DNA of 64,000 bases from contig CATLAK010000002.1 of NCBI GenBank assembly GCA_949878435.1, forward strand, positions 186,001 through 250,000, read 5' to 3'. Below, one piece after another: positions 7,618 through 16,800 of this stretch. Numbering within the stretch: position 1 is the first letter of the stretch; every line of letters starts with the position of its first letter. This DNA is from an uncultured Lachnospiraceae bacterium. GTDB taxonomy: Bacteria > Bacillota > Clostridia > Lachnospirales > Lachnospiraceae. The notes under the pieces were generated by a model, which did not search any database, was not told where the DNA came from, and was given only the letters and a program-made list of their open reading frames with translations. Position numbers and translations under genes: made by a program.

Positions 7618-9366
7618 TGGCATCCGCAGAATCAGGAAACCATTCTGCTTTATAAGAGTGCCGGAGGCGTTCCTGGAAAGCAGCAGGAGACCCCCATCAC
7701 AAAAGGGACGGGCATCGACAGTTCCTTTCCCCATATGGATTAAGACGCGGATGCGGTGTTTTCCTTTGCGCTCGAAGACCAGAAAATCTGATTCGGAATC
7801 GGTATGCAGCACCGTCCATTCATCCAGAGGAGAGATATATTCCTTTCGTATGCGGATGACGTCCTGCACAAAGCATTTTAAATCTTCGTGGGATTCCTGC
7901 CAGGGCATCTGTTTCCGGTAGTCATCCTCCTTGAATCCGGAGATCCGCTTTTCATCCCCGTAAAAAATACTTGGCACGCCGGGCATCATACAGAGGCATA
8001 GAAAAGCTGCCTGCCAGGCGTCGTCGTCTTCGCTGCATAGGCTGTAGAAGCGGGAGACGTCATGGCTGTCTAGGAGATTCAGCTGCCCGCAGCTGACTTG
8101 GAAGGGATATCTTAACAGCATGTCTGTCATTCTATGTGCAAAGCCGTCTGCGGAAATTTGCTTTTGGGCAAAGTAATCACGGCAGTGTTTCCTGAAATCA
8201 TAATTCATGACCGAATCGAACATATCTCCTTTAAGCCAGACTTCTGCATTTTCCCAGACTTCGCCAATCAAAACGGCGTCAGGGTCTGCCTCGCGCACAG
8301 AGGTCCGGAATCTGCGCCAGAAGTTTTTGTCTACTTCGTTGGCGACGTCCAGACGCCAGCCGTTCACATGAAATTTTTCAATCCAATACCTTCCTACACG
8401 GGCAAAATATTCCTGCACTTCGGGGTTGGAAGTATTAAGTTTGGGCATCTTGCGCTCGTAGGCAAAACAAGCGTAAGAGGGTATCTGGTCTTCTTTCTCC
8501 GGACGAAGGACAGGGAAAGTAAGGTCATAGAACCAATCTTTGTAAGGGGAGGCTTCTCCCTTCCTTACCACATCCTCAAACATGGGGGAGTGCCAGCTGC
8601 AATGATTGAATACGCCGTCGATGATGATGTGCATGCCTCTTTGATGAAGCTGGGTGGTTAGTGCAAGGAAGTCTTCATCGCTTCCAAAGCAGGGATCTAC
8701 GTGGAAATAATCCACAATATCATATTTGTGATATTCTTCCGCCTTGAAAATAGGATTTAGGTACAGGCAGTCAGCCCCCAGGCTTTGGATGTAATCCAGA
8801 TTTTCCAATATGCCTCTGATCGTGCCGCCAAGGATGGAACGGCTGAGAGTTCCATCCGGTGAGGGGCATTCCTTCGCCTCGCCGGATAAAGCGGCAGGTC
8901 CGTCCGCAAAGCTGTCGGGGAAGATATTGTAGACCACTGAATGGAGGTACCATTCAGGGGGCGTTATGACTTCTGAGCGGAGGATGTAGGGATATTGGTC
9001 ATATTCGCTTCTTCCTTCCACCACAAAGCCGTCCTCTAAAATCAGGTCAGGCAGCTGTGAGTGAAAATCGCCTCCATAGTAGAAAAACTGTTCCTCTCCG
9101 CATGTAAGTGCAAAGTAATAGCAGATTCTTCTCGGACAGGGATGGAGAGTTACCTCATAAAAATCGTATAAGGCATCTTGAAAGCGTATTTCCATGGGGA
9201 TGGATGAAAAACGGACAGGGGAGGAAGTGCATGCTCTGTCTCCGTAAAACAGACTGCACCCGGTAAGGTCGCCTTTTCCTGCCCGCAGGCGGATGACGAA
9301 GACATCCTCAGCCATGGGGAACGCATATTGGGATGTTGGTATATGTAAAACAGCACTCTTGTTCAT
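7615..9366 (-). CDS. Intracellular GH13 alpha-glycosidase (neopullulanase/cyclomaltodextrinase type)
   Basis: 583 residues with no signal peptide. An N-terminal beta-sandwich-like region of about 120 residues (CBM34-like position) precedes the GH13 barrel, which is the architecture of maltogenic amylase, neopullulanase and cyclomaltodextrinase. Catalytic motifs: DGVFNH (250-255), GWRLDVANE with nucleophile Asp340, IGEVWENA with Glu369, and LLDSHDVSRF around residue 435. It should degrade imported maltodextrins in the cytoplasm. It is the last gene of the minus-strand operon, 14 bases after the MalG-type permease gene. Confidence 0.9.
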   Translation of the reverse strand: MNKSAVLHIPTSQYAFPMAEDVFVIRLRAGKGDLTGCSLFYGDRACTSSPVRFSSIPMEIRFQDALYDFYEVTLHPCPRRICYYFALTCGEEQFFYYGGDFHSQLPDLILEDGFVVEGRSEYDQYPYILRSEVITPPEWYLHSVVYNIFPDSFADGPAALSGEAKECPSPDGTLSRSILGGTIRGILENLDYIQSLGADCLYLNPIFKAEEYHKYDIVDYFHVDPCFGSDEDFLALTTQLHQRGMHIIIDGVFNHCSWHSPMFEDVVRKGEASPYKDWFYDLTFPVLRPEKEDQIPSYACFAYERKMPKLNTSNPEVQEYFARVGRYWIEKFHVNGWRLDVANEVDKNFWRRFRTSVREADPDAVLIGEVWENAEVWLKGDMFDSVMNYDFRKHCRDYFAQKQISADGFAHRMTDMLLRYPFQVSCGQLNLLDSHDVSRFYSLCSEDDDAWQAAFLCLCMMPGVPSIFYGDEKRISGFKEDDYRKQMPWQESHEDLKCFVQDVIRIRKEYISPLDEWTVLHTDSESDFLVFERKGKHRIRVLIHMGKGTVDARPFCDGGLLLLSRNASGTLIKQNGFLILRMP

Positions 9367-9380
9367 TTGAATTTCCTTTC

Positions 9381-10214
9381 TTAACCTTTTACGCCTCCGG
9401 CGGTCAGACCGGATACCATATGCTTCTGAATGCAGAAGAAGATGATCAAGATGGGTACAGAGACCAAAATTGCAGCGGCAGAAAATAAGGGCCAGCTGCG
9501 GCTGTAATCGTTTGCCTGGAGCTGATAGAGCCCGCCTGCCAAGGTGTAACTCTCTTCCCGAAGCATGAAGGTGGTGGCGAAAAGGTATTCATTCCATACA
9601 AAAATAAGAATCATAACGCCTGTTACGATGATAGCAGGACGTGCCAGAGGCATAATGATCTTTAAGATCAGCTGCAGATTTCCTGATCCGTCGATTTTGG
9701 CAGCTTCCTCGATTTCAATGGGAATGGAGTCAAAGTATCCTTTCATGTTCCAAATGCCGAAAATGCACATGCTGCCCGCGTAAACGAAGACCAGTCCCAG
9801 ATGGGAGTCTAAAAGGTTCATCAGCCTGAAAAGCCGGAAGATGGCGAACATGGATAAAATCTGGGGGAATGCGTTCAGCAAAAGTAAAAACCACATAGCC
9901 TTATTTTTCCCTTTGAAATGAAAGCGGGAAAAGGCATAAGAGGCGCTTATGCTGGTGCCCATTGCAAGGAGCATGGTGCCTACGCTTAAGATGACGGAAT
10001 TAAAAAGCCACGTAAGGAAAGGCTCCTCCACGATGATCTTGCGGTAGTTTTCCAGTGTCAGGGCGCCGAGGGAGCCGGTGAGCAGGGCGCCGCCCCCGCT
10101 GCTTATGGATAAGAGGAACACATATAAAATAGGCACCAGTGCAAGCAGACATATCATGGTATAAAATATGTTTAAAAATATAAGATAAAACTTTTTTCTC
10201 AGCGTATGTTTCAT
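9381..10214 (-). CDS. Sugar ABC transporter permease, MalG type
   Basis: 277 residues with about six membrane segments. The EAA loop reads EEAAKIDGSGNLQLILKIIM and the tail HMVSGLTAGGVKG is the MalG C-terminal signature. The chosen ATG at 10214 overlaps the TGA of the upstream permease in an ATGA arrangement and is preceded by AAGGAAGGG; a longer in-frame start 13 codons upstream lies well inside the neighbouring gene and is less likely. Second of two permeases in this operon, partner of the binding lipoprotein encoded at 11205. Confidence 0.9.
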   Translation of the reverse strand: MKHTLRKKFYLIFLNIFYTMICLLALVPILYVFLLSISSGGGALLTGSLGALTLENYRKIIVEEPFLTWLFNSVILSVGTMLLAMGTSISASYAFSRFHFKGKNKAMWFLLLLNAFPQILSMFAIFRLFRLMNLLDSHLGLVFVYAGSMCIFGIWNMKGYFDSIPIEIEEAAKIDGSGNLQLILKIIMPLARPAIIVTGVMILIFVWNEYLFATTFMLREESYTLAGGLYQLQANDYSRSWPLFSAAAILVSVPILIIFFCIQKHMVSGLTAGGVKG

Positions 10215-11110
10215 TTGCCCTTCCTTTCCGGCACTGCGGCGGTGTTGGTCCAAAGGGAAAACAGGATGATAATGACAAAGATTACCATGGACACTGCCGA
10301 TGACAAGCCATAATTATTTGAGACGAAGGCATTCTGGTGGGCATAGGTGATGATGGTCTGTAAGGTAGAACCCGACACGGCGCCTTTCTGCATGGTGAGA
10401 AGATAGAGGATGTCAAACTGCTTGAACATGGTAAAGGTGGTCATGATGACAATAGGCGCCATGATCTTTTTTAAGGACGGTACGGTGATATAAATGCTTT
10501 TCTGCCATGGATTTGCTCCATCCAGAACGGCGCTTTCGTACATGCTTTTGTCGATGCTCTGCAGTCCGCCGTCAATCATGACGATCATGTAGGGCAGGGA
10601 CATCCAGAGGTTCAAAACCATACAGGAGATAAAGGCGGGAACGTTCCGGGAGAGAAAATCCACTTTATCGAACCCTAAGGATGTCACGATCTTGTTTAAA
10701 AGTCCAAATTCCGTGTTGAACATGCCTACCCGCCAGACCAGAATCGATACGTAGGCAGGCATTGCCCAGGGGAACACCAACAGGGTTTTGTAAATACGCT
10801 TTGCCCGCAGCCCGTCGGTATTTAGTCCTACGGCAAGCACATAGGCAATCGCCACGTCCAGAACCATATTGACCAGCGTCCATAAAAGGGTGGTGGCGAG
10901 CGCCGAAAGAAAGCCGGAGTCTACCTTCCCTAAGGCGCGTACATAGTTGTCGATTCCGATAAAGGTATAATCCTGCCAATGATAGAGATTCATATTGGTA
11001 AAGGAAATATATCCGGTATACAAAATCGGAAACAATACGATGGCGCCGATTAAGAGAAAGGACGGAAGACAGTAGAGCCAGGGAAGATATTTTTTCTTTG
11101 TATTTTCCAT
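10211..11110 (-). CDS. Sugar ABC transporter permease, MalF type
   Basis: 299 residues from the ATG at 11110 (protein begins MENTKKKYLPWLYCLPS), which has AGAGGTG upstream; an alternative start at 11170 would put a stable stem-loop inside the coding region. It is a short MalF lacking the long N-terminal extension of the copy at 344. The EAA region is ESAVLDGANPWQKSIYITVP. It forms the membrane channel with the MalG-type protein. The ATPase is not encoded in the operon. Confidence 0.88.
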   Translation of the reverse strand: MENTKKKYLPWLYCLPSFLLIGAIVLFPILYTGYISFTNMNLYHWQDYTFIGIDNYVRALGKVDSGFLSALATTLLWTLVNMVLDVAIAYVLAVGLNTDGLRAKRIYKTLLVFPWAMPAYVSILVWRVGMFNTEFGLLNKIVTSLGFDKVDFLSRNVPAFISCMVLNLWMSLPYMIVMIDGGLQSIDKSMYESAVLDGANPWQKSIYITVPSLKKIMAPIVIMTTFTMFKQFDILYLLTMQKGAVSGSTLQTIITYAHQNAFVSNNYGLSSAVSMVIFVIIILFSLWTNTAAVPERKGK

Positions 11111-11131
11111 TGTCACACCTCTTGCAGGATT

Positions 11132-11159
11132 GGCACAGGAGGGTAATGCCCCCTGTGCC
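11132..11159 (-). promoter_or_regulatory. Intercistronic stem-loop between malE-type and malF-type genes
   Basis: GGCACAGG (11132-11139) pairs with CCTGTGCC (11152-11159), with further G/C pairing inside. There is no T run beyond it on the minus strand, so full termination is unlikely; partial attenuation or 3'-end protection of the binding-protein mRNA is the more likely role. It occupies the same operon position as the hairpin at 288-307. Confidence 0.6.
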
Positions 11160-11204
11160 TGATTGATCATTTCTTTTTATAAGAATTGTGATAGCGCGCA
11201 AATC

Positions 11205-12524
11205 CTACTGCATATCTGCGATGGCGCTCAGCGCTTCCTGCTGATACTTGGAAGCGGCGCTGTCCACGTCTTCGCCGGATTTATTGACTGCTGCTAACAG
11301 GGATTCAGCCGGTCCCCACATAACGCCCATTTCAGGGATGTTGGGCATGGGAACGGCATTCTGTGCTGTCTTTTCCATGGCGAGAATCATTTCGTTTGCG
11401 GCAACCTGCGCATCTTCATAGGCTTTACTGTTGGCAGGAGCGCAGTTAAAGTTCTGGGCGAGCATGATGCCTGCCTCCGGCTGTGTGAGCACTTCCAGCA
11501 CCTTTGTGATCGCATCCTTTTTGGTCTCGGCGGCAACCTTCAAAACGCCCAGGCACTGCACGCCGGAGTAAGGCATCATCACGTTCCCGTTGGGAAGGGT
11601 GAAGTCACTTAAGGATTTGATGCCAAGATTGATGCCTGCATCGTTGATGCCGGAGATCAGCCAGGGACCGCCGATGATGGCAGCGGCTTTTCCTTCATTG
11701 AACAGGGTGGTTACCGTGTTATAGTCTCCGTCCGCCTGGAGAGCGGCAAATTTGCTGTTGTAGGTGATGGCATCCTTCATTTCCTGGGTATCCAGTCCCG
11801 GGTTGGCGTCCTTGTCGATGATATAACCGCCAAAGCCGTTGATAAAGGGAGCTACATTGTAGGAAGTGGAATGCTGGTTGACCAGTGCATAAGTTCCGGC
11901 AGCGGTGTCGGTGTGAGCGGTCATATAATCATAAAGACCTTCCGTGGTGGAAGGCAGTTCGCCTTCCCACAGATCTTTGTTGTACATGAATAACAAGGTC
12001 TCATAGTAGACAGGCATCAGATACTGCACATCCTTATAGGTGGCTGCTTCTAAGGTCATGGGAAGCAGGTCCGCCTCTTTGGTAGGATCGATGAGATTTT
12101 CCACCGGTTCCAATATCCCCATTTCAGCAAAGCCGCCAAGGGCATCATGGGCGAAGAGATAGAGATCAGGTCCATTTGCGGCGTCTGTCCCGTACAGGCG
12201 GATCTGCCCTGCCACGTCGCTCTTTTTTTCAAAGCGGAGCGTGATATTTTCCTCCGAAAGTGCTTGGTTTACTACATCTGCAAGGGCATTCATCATGGCT
12301 TCATCGTTGTCGTGCCACGCGGTTATGACAATCGGATCCTGACCGGCGCTTGGTGTCTCTTCCTGGGGAGCCTGGCTGTCATCGGCAGGAGCCTCCTGGG
12401 ATGCATTTTCAGGCTGGGAATTGTTTGTAGCGGCAGTGTCCTTGCTGCAGCCGGAAAGGGCTCCTAGCGTAAGTGCACATGCGGTGAGCAGGCTTAACTT
12501 CTTCAATACAGATTTCTTTTTCAT
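11205..12524 (-). CDS. Carbohydrate ABC transporter substrate-binding lipoprotein (MalE-like)
   Basis: 439 residues. The signal sequence ends at the lipobox GALSGC (Cys26), followed by an Asn/Gln/Glu-rich linker and an extracellular solute-binding domain (ITAWHDNDEAMMNALADVVN, then FNEGKAAAIIGGPWLISGIN and GVMWGPAESLLAAVN, all typical of MalE-type proteins). It should capture maltodextrins and deliver them to the MalF/MalG pair. It is the first gene of the minus-strand operon. The start is supported by AGGAGG immediately upstream, and the 214-bp gap to the divergent LacI-type gene carries candidate operators. Confidence 0.92.
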   Translation of the reverse strand: MKKKSVLKKLSLLTACALTLGALSGCSKDTAATNNSQPENASQEAPADDSQAPQEETPSAGQDPIVITAWHDNDEAMMNALADVVNQALSEENITLRFEKKSDVAGQIRLYGTDAANGPDLYLFAHDALGGFAEMGILEPVENLIDPTKEADLLPMTLEAATYKDVQYLMPVYYETLLFMYNKDLWEGELPSTTEGLYDYMTAHTDTAAGTYALVNQHSTSYNVAPFINGFGGYIIDKDANPGLDTQEMKDAITYNSKFAALQADGDYNTVTTLFNEGKAAAIIGGPWLISGINDAGINLGIKSLSDFTLPNGNVMMPYSGVQCLGVLKVAAETKKDAITKVLEVLTQPEAGIMLAQNFNCAPANSKAYEDAQVAANEMILAMEKTAQNAVPMPNIPEMGVMWGPAESLLAAVNKSGEDVDSAASKYQQEALSAIADMQ

Positions 12525-12549
12525 AGAATTTCCTCCTTTTTATGAAAAT

Positions 12550-12559
12550 GTTTTCCTAA
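12550..12559 (-). promoter_or_regulatory. Candidate LacI-family operator near the malE-type start
   Basis: TTAGGAAAAC on the minus strand, within the imperfect palindrome GAAAATGTTTTC, 26-35 bases upstream of the binding-protein ATG. The same 10-mer occurs in opposite orientation at 12660-12669 next to the regulator gene. Proposed as binding sites of the LacI-type protein encoded at 12739. Confidence 0.45.
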
Positions 12560-12650
12560 AATTTGGATATTGAAAGCGGCGTACGTCTTTTGCTTATGTC
12601 ATTTATACCATTAAAATACGTTTTTTTCCATGCAGTTTCTACATTTTTTG

Positions 12651-12677
12651 TTGACTTTGTTAGGAAAACGCTATACC
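12651..12677 (+). promoter_or_regulatory. Promoter of the LacI-type regulator with overlapping operator copy
   Basis: TTGACT (12651-12656) and TATACC (12672-12677) with a 15-bp spacer. TTAGGAAAAC (12660-12669) lies wholly inside the spacer, so a bound repressor would block RNA polymerase, pointing to autoregulation. The spacer is short, so the exact -10 is uncertain. Confidence 0.45.
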
Positions 12678-12738
12678 ATTATTGCAAAATTATGTGTTTT
12701 GTCCAATTGTGTGGACCAATCAGGAATGGAGGTTATTT

Positions 12739-13758
12739 ATGGCGGTTACCATCCGTGACGTTGCAGTGGAGGCAGGCGTGTCCACTTCTACCGTCTCTAA
12801 GGTCTTAAATCATTGGAGCTCTATTTCACCGGAAACCAGCGCCCGCGTCCGGGAGGCAATCGAGAAGCTTCATTATACTCCCAATGCAAGAGCAGTGAGT
12901 TTTGCAAGGGGCAGTACGAAAAATATTATCTTCCTTTCCAAACTGCAGAAGGAGGAAGCCTATCACAATCCCCATATGTTTGACATTCTGTGCGGCGCGC
13001 GCAGGGAATTGTCCCGCTGCGGTTATACCCTGATGTTGGAGGATGTGCCGGGGGAGGGGGCAGACGGGGACTATCTGCGTGACCTGATTTCCAGCAGGAT
13101 CGCGGACGGCATTTTGATTCATGGCTCCTGCACGATTCCGGGGATGGCAAAGATTTTGCTGGAATCAAAATTCCCCCATATTTATATCGGACATCCCGGT
13201 CCGGGAAGCCGGATGTGCTGGATTGATATCAATAACGGTTTAGCCGGTCAATTTGCCGCCCAGCATATGTTGGAGTGCCATTATGAAAAGGTTGCCTTCG
13301 TGGCGGAGAGCGCTTCCAATCATATCTCCATGCAGCGGCTGAACGGTTTTTTGGGCGGTATGTATGAGTATGGATACCGGATACCGGATTCCTATATCCG
13401 CCACACGGACGCAAGCCGGGAGGATGCTTATAGGCAGACTAGGGAATTGCTTGAATTAAAGGAGCCCCCAAGGGCAATCGTGTGTGAAAACAATGCCCTT
13501 GCCCTTGGAGTGGTCAAGGCAGTTTCCGAATACGGATGGAAGATACCTGAAAGGACAGCCTTTCTTACTTTTGACAGCTATCCATATTCCGCCCTGCTCG
13601 AACCGGAACCTACGATTATAGACATCGATGTGTATGAGCTTGGGGTGCAGGCGGCAGTGATGCTGCTACGTAAAATGGAAAATCCTATGCTTCTGGTGCA
13701 GAGTTATACCACGCTGCCCATCTTGCGGCAAGGACATAGCACTTGCAAAATACAGTAG
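12739..13758 (+). CDS. LacI family transcriptional regulator of the maltodextrin operon (MalR-like)
   Basis: 339 residues from the ATG at 12739, preceded by GGAGG at 12728-12732; an upstream in-frame ATG lacks a ribosome site. The N-terminus VTIRDVAVEAGVSTSTVSKV is a textbook LacI helix-turn-helix with the hinge helix following (NARAVSFARG). The rest is a periplasmic-binding-protein-like effector domain. Divergent to the maltodextrin uptake and GH13 genes, so it most likely represses them in the absence of maltose or a derived sugar. The two inverted TTAGGAAAAC sites flanking the intergenic region are candidate targets. Confidence 0.9.
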   Translation: MAVTIRDVAVEAGVSTSTVSKVLNHWSSISPETSARVREAIEKLHYTPNARAVSFARGSTKNIIFLSKLQKEEAYHNPHMFDILCGARRELSRCGYTLMLEDVPGEGADGDYLRDLISSRIADGILIHGSCTIPGMAKILLESKFPHIYIGHPGPGSRMCWIDINNGLAGQFAAQHMLECHYEKVAFVAESASNHISMQRLNGFLGGMYEYGYRIPDSYIRHTDASREDAYRQTRELLELKEPPRAIVCENNALALGVVKAVSEYGWKIPERTAFLTFDSYPYSALLEPEPTIIDIDVYELGVQAAVMLLRKMENPMLLVQSYTTLPILRQGHSTCKIQ

Positions 13759-13770
13759 ATTCGGTATAAT
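13743..13770 (+). promoter_or_regulatory. Sigma-A type promoter for purL
   Basis: TTGCAA (13743-13748), 16-bp spacer, TATAAT (13765-13770). The -35 lies inside the last codons of the LacI gene. No purine riboswitch fold was recognised in the short leader. Confidence 0.7.
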
Positions 13771-13826
13771 AAAAGTGTTGCAGCAAACACAAACAACAAA
13801 CAAAACGGAGGATGATGAATCTCACC

Positions 13827-16800
13827 ATGGGAAACGTAAAACGTATCTATGTAGAAAAGAAAGCGCCCTTTGCGGTAAAGGCAAGGGAACTGAAAGAAGA
13901 AATCGGCAGTTATCTGGGGATTTCGGGCGTTAAGGATGTGCGGGTGCTGATCCGCTATGATGTGGAGAATCTTTCGGAGGAAACCTTTGAACGGGCAGTA
14001 AACAGCGTGTTCTCAGAGCCCCCTGTAGATATTCTTTACAGGGAAACGATTGAGATTCCGGCAGACGGACAGGCGTTCGGCGTAGAATTTCTGCCGGGGC
14101 AGTTCGACCAGCGGGCAGATTCCGCTATGCAGTGCGTGAAGTTTCTCAAGGAGGACGAGGAACCGGTCATCAAGACGGCAGTGACCTATCTGATCATGGG
14201 TGAGGTCTCTTCCGAAGAATTTGAGAAGATAAAAGCCTATTGTATCAACCCGGTGGATTCCAGGGAGACCACTATGGACAAGCCGGATACGTTGATAACA
14301 GACTATGAGGAGCCGGAAGATGTGATTATCTTTGACGGCTTTCAGGATATGGAGGAAGAGAAACTCCGGGAATTATATGAACATCTGGCACTGGCAATGA
14401 CTTTTAAGGATTTCCAGCATATCCAGAATTATTTTAGTAAAGAGGAGCACAGAGACCCTACCATGACGGAAATCCGGGTGCTGGATACCTATTGGTCGGA
14501 TCACTGCCGCCATACCACTTTCTCCACAGAACTTAAAAATATCGAATTTAAAGAAGGTTACTATAAGGTGCCTCTTGAGACTACTTATCAGAGTTATTTG
14601 GATACCAGAAGCGAAATCTTTGCTGGCAGAAAAGACAAGTTCGTATGCTTGATGGACCTGGCGCTGATGGCAATGCGGAAGCTGAAAAAGGACGGGAAAC
14701 TGCAGGATATGGAGGAGTCTGACGAGATCAATGCCTGCTCCGTGGTGGTGCCTGTGGAGATGGACTACGGCGACGGTCCGGTGACGGAAGAGTGGCTGGT
14801 GTTCTTTAAAAATGAGACCCACAACCATCCCACAGAAATAGAGCCTTTCGGTGGCGCAGCGACTTGCTTAGGGGGCGCCATCAGGGATCCCTTGTCAGGA
14901 AGGGGATATGTCTATCAGGCAATGCGGGTGACGGGAGCGGCGGACCCCACGATTCCCGTTGCGGATACTTTAAAGGGCAAACTTTCCCAGAAAAAGCTGG
15001 TAAGGGGAGCTGCCGCCGGCTATTCTTCTTATGGAAATCAGATCGGTCTTGCAACCGGTTATGTAAAAGAAATCTATCACCCCAATTACGTTGCAAAGCG
15101 TATGGAGATCGGTGCCGTTATGGGTGCCGCACCCAGAAAGAACGTAATCAGGGAAAATTCCGACCCGGATGATATCATCATTCTTTTGGGCGGAAGGACA
15201 GGGCGCGACGGCTGCGGCGGCGCTACCGGTTCTTCCAAGGTACATACAGAGAGTTCCATTGAAACCTGCGGCGCGGAAGTGCAGAAGGGCAATGCCCCTA
15301 CTGAGCGCAAGATACAGAGGCTATTCAGAAGAGGAGAGGTCAGCCGAATCATCAAAAAGTGCAATGACTTCGGTGCAGGCGGGGTGTCCGTGGCAATCGG
15401 CGAGCTTGCCCCCGGTCTCGTGGTGGACCTTGACAAGGTGCCCAAAAAGTATGCCGGTTTGGACGGAACCGAACTGGCAATCTCCGAATCCCAGGAGAGA
15501 ATGGCAGTGGTGGTAGACCCTGCCCATGTGGAGGAATTCCTTGGTTATGCGGCGGAGGAAAATCTGGAAGCCGTTCCCGTTGCCGTGGTTACGAAAGAGC
15601 CCAGACTGGTGCTGAAATGGAGGGGAAAGGAAATCGTCAATATTGCAAGAGCCTTCCTTGACACCAACGGCGCCCATCAGGAGACCGATGTAACGGTAGA
15701 TATACCCGATGCAGACAACAACTACTTAAAGCAGATTGCGATTCCGGAAGTGAAGAAACTGCTGGACGAAAAGGATATAAAGGGTGCGTGGCTTAAAGCG
15801 CTTGGCGACCTTAACGTATGTTCCCAGAAGGGACTGGTGGAGATGTTCGACTCCTCCATCGGCGGGGCAAGCGTGTTGATGCCTTACGGCGGAAAGTACC
15901 AGCTTACGGAAACCCAGACCATGATTGCCAAACTCCCTGTTTTAAAGGGAAAGACAGACACCGTCACCATGATGAGTTATGGATTCGATCCTTACCTGTC
16001 TTCCTGGAGCCCTTACCACGGCGCCGTTTATGCCGTGACGGAATCCATGGCGAAGATTGTGGCATCAGGTGGTGATTTTGGCAAGATCCGCTTTACCTTC
16101 CAGGAATATTTCAGGCGTATGACGTCCGATCCCGAAAGGTGGAGCCAGCCTTTTGCTGCTCTCTTAGGCGCATACGACGCGCAGATCGGTTTCGGTCTTC
16201 CATCCATCGGAGGAAAGGACAGCATGTCCGGCACCTTTAATGAGATCGACGTTCCGCCAACACTGGTATCCTTTGCGGTGGACGTGGCAGAAAACAAAGA
16301 TATTATTACGCCGGAACTGAAAGAGGCAGGAGATGTCCTTATGCAGTTCTGGTTTGACAAGGACGAATACGATATACCGGTGTATGAGCACGTGATGCAG
16401 ACCTACCGCTTTATCACAGGGCTGATGAGAGAAGGAAAAGTAAAGGCAGCCTATGCGCTGGATTCTAAAGGTCTTCTGGCAGGAATCAGCAAGATGGCAT
16501 TCGGCAATCAGCTCGGCGTTTCCTTTGAAGAGGAACTTAAGGCGGTGGATTTATTTGAGAACTGTCTAGGCGATCTGGTCCTTGAAATGAGCAGTGCGGA
16601 CGCAGCAATCCTTTTGGAAGGAAATGTGGAAGAGGCAGACGACTTAAACTTCAGGAAAGTTGCGCTTGTTACGGAGAAAGGCTGCTTTACCTATCAGGAT
16701 GTGACAGTCACCATGGAAGAGGCGCTGGGCGCATGGAAAGCAACCCTTGAGAAGGTATTCCCCACCAAGGCGGAGAAGGACATGCAGCCGGTAAAAGCCG

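Noticed and set aside
13771-13811. Purine riboswitch in the purL leader
   Set aside because: The leader is only about 40 bases, too short for the aptamer, and has no matching conserved bases.
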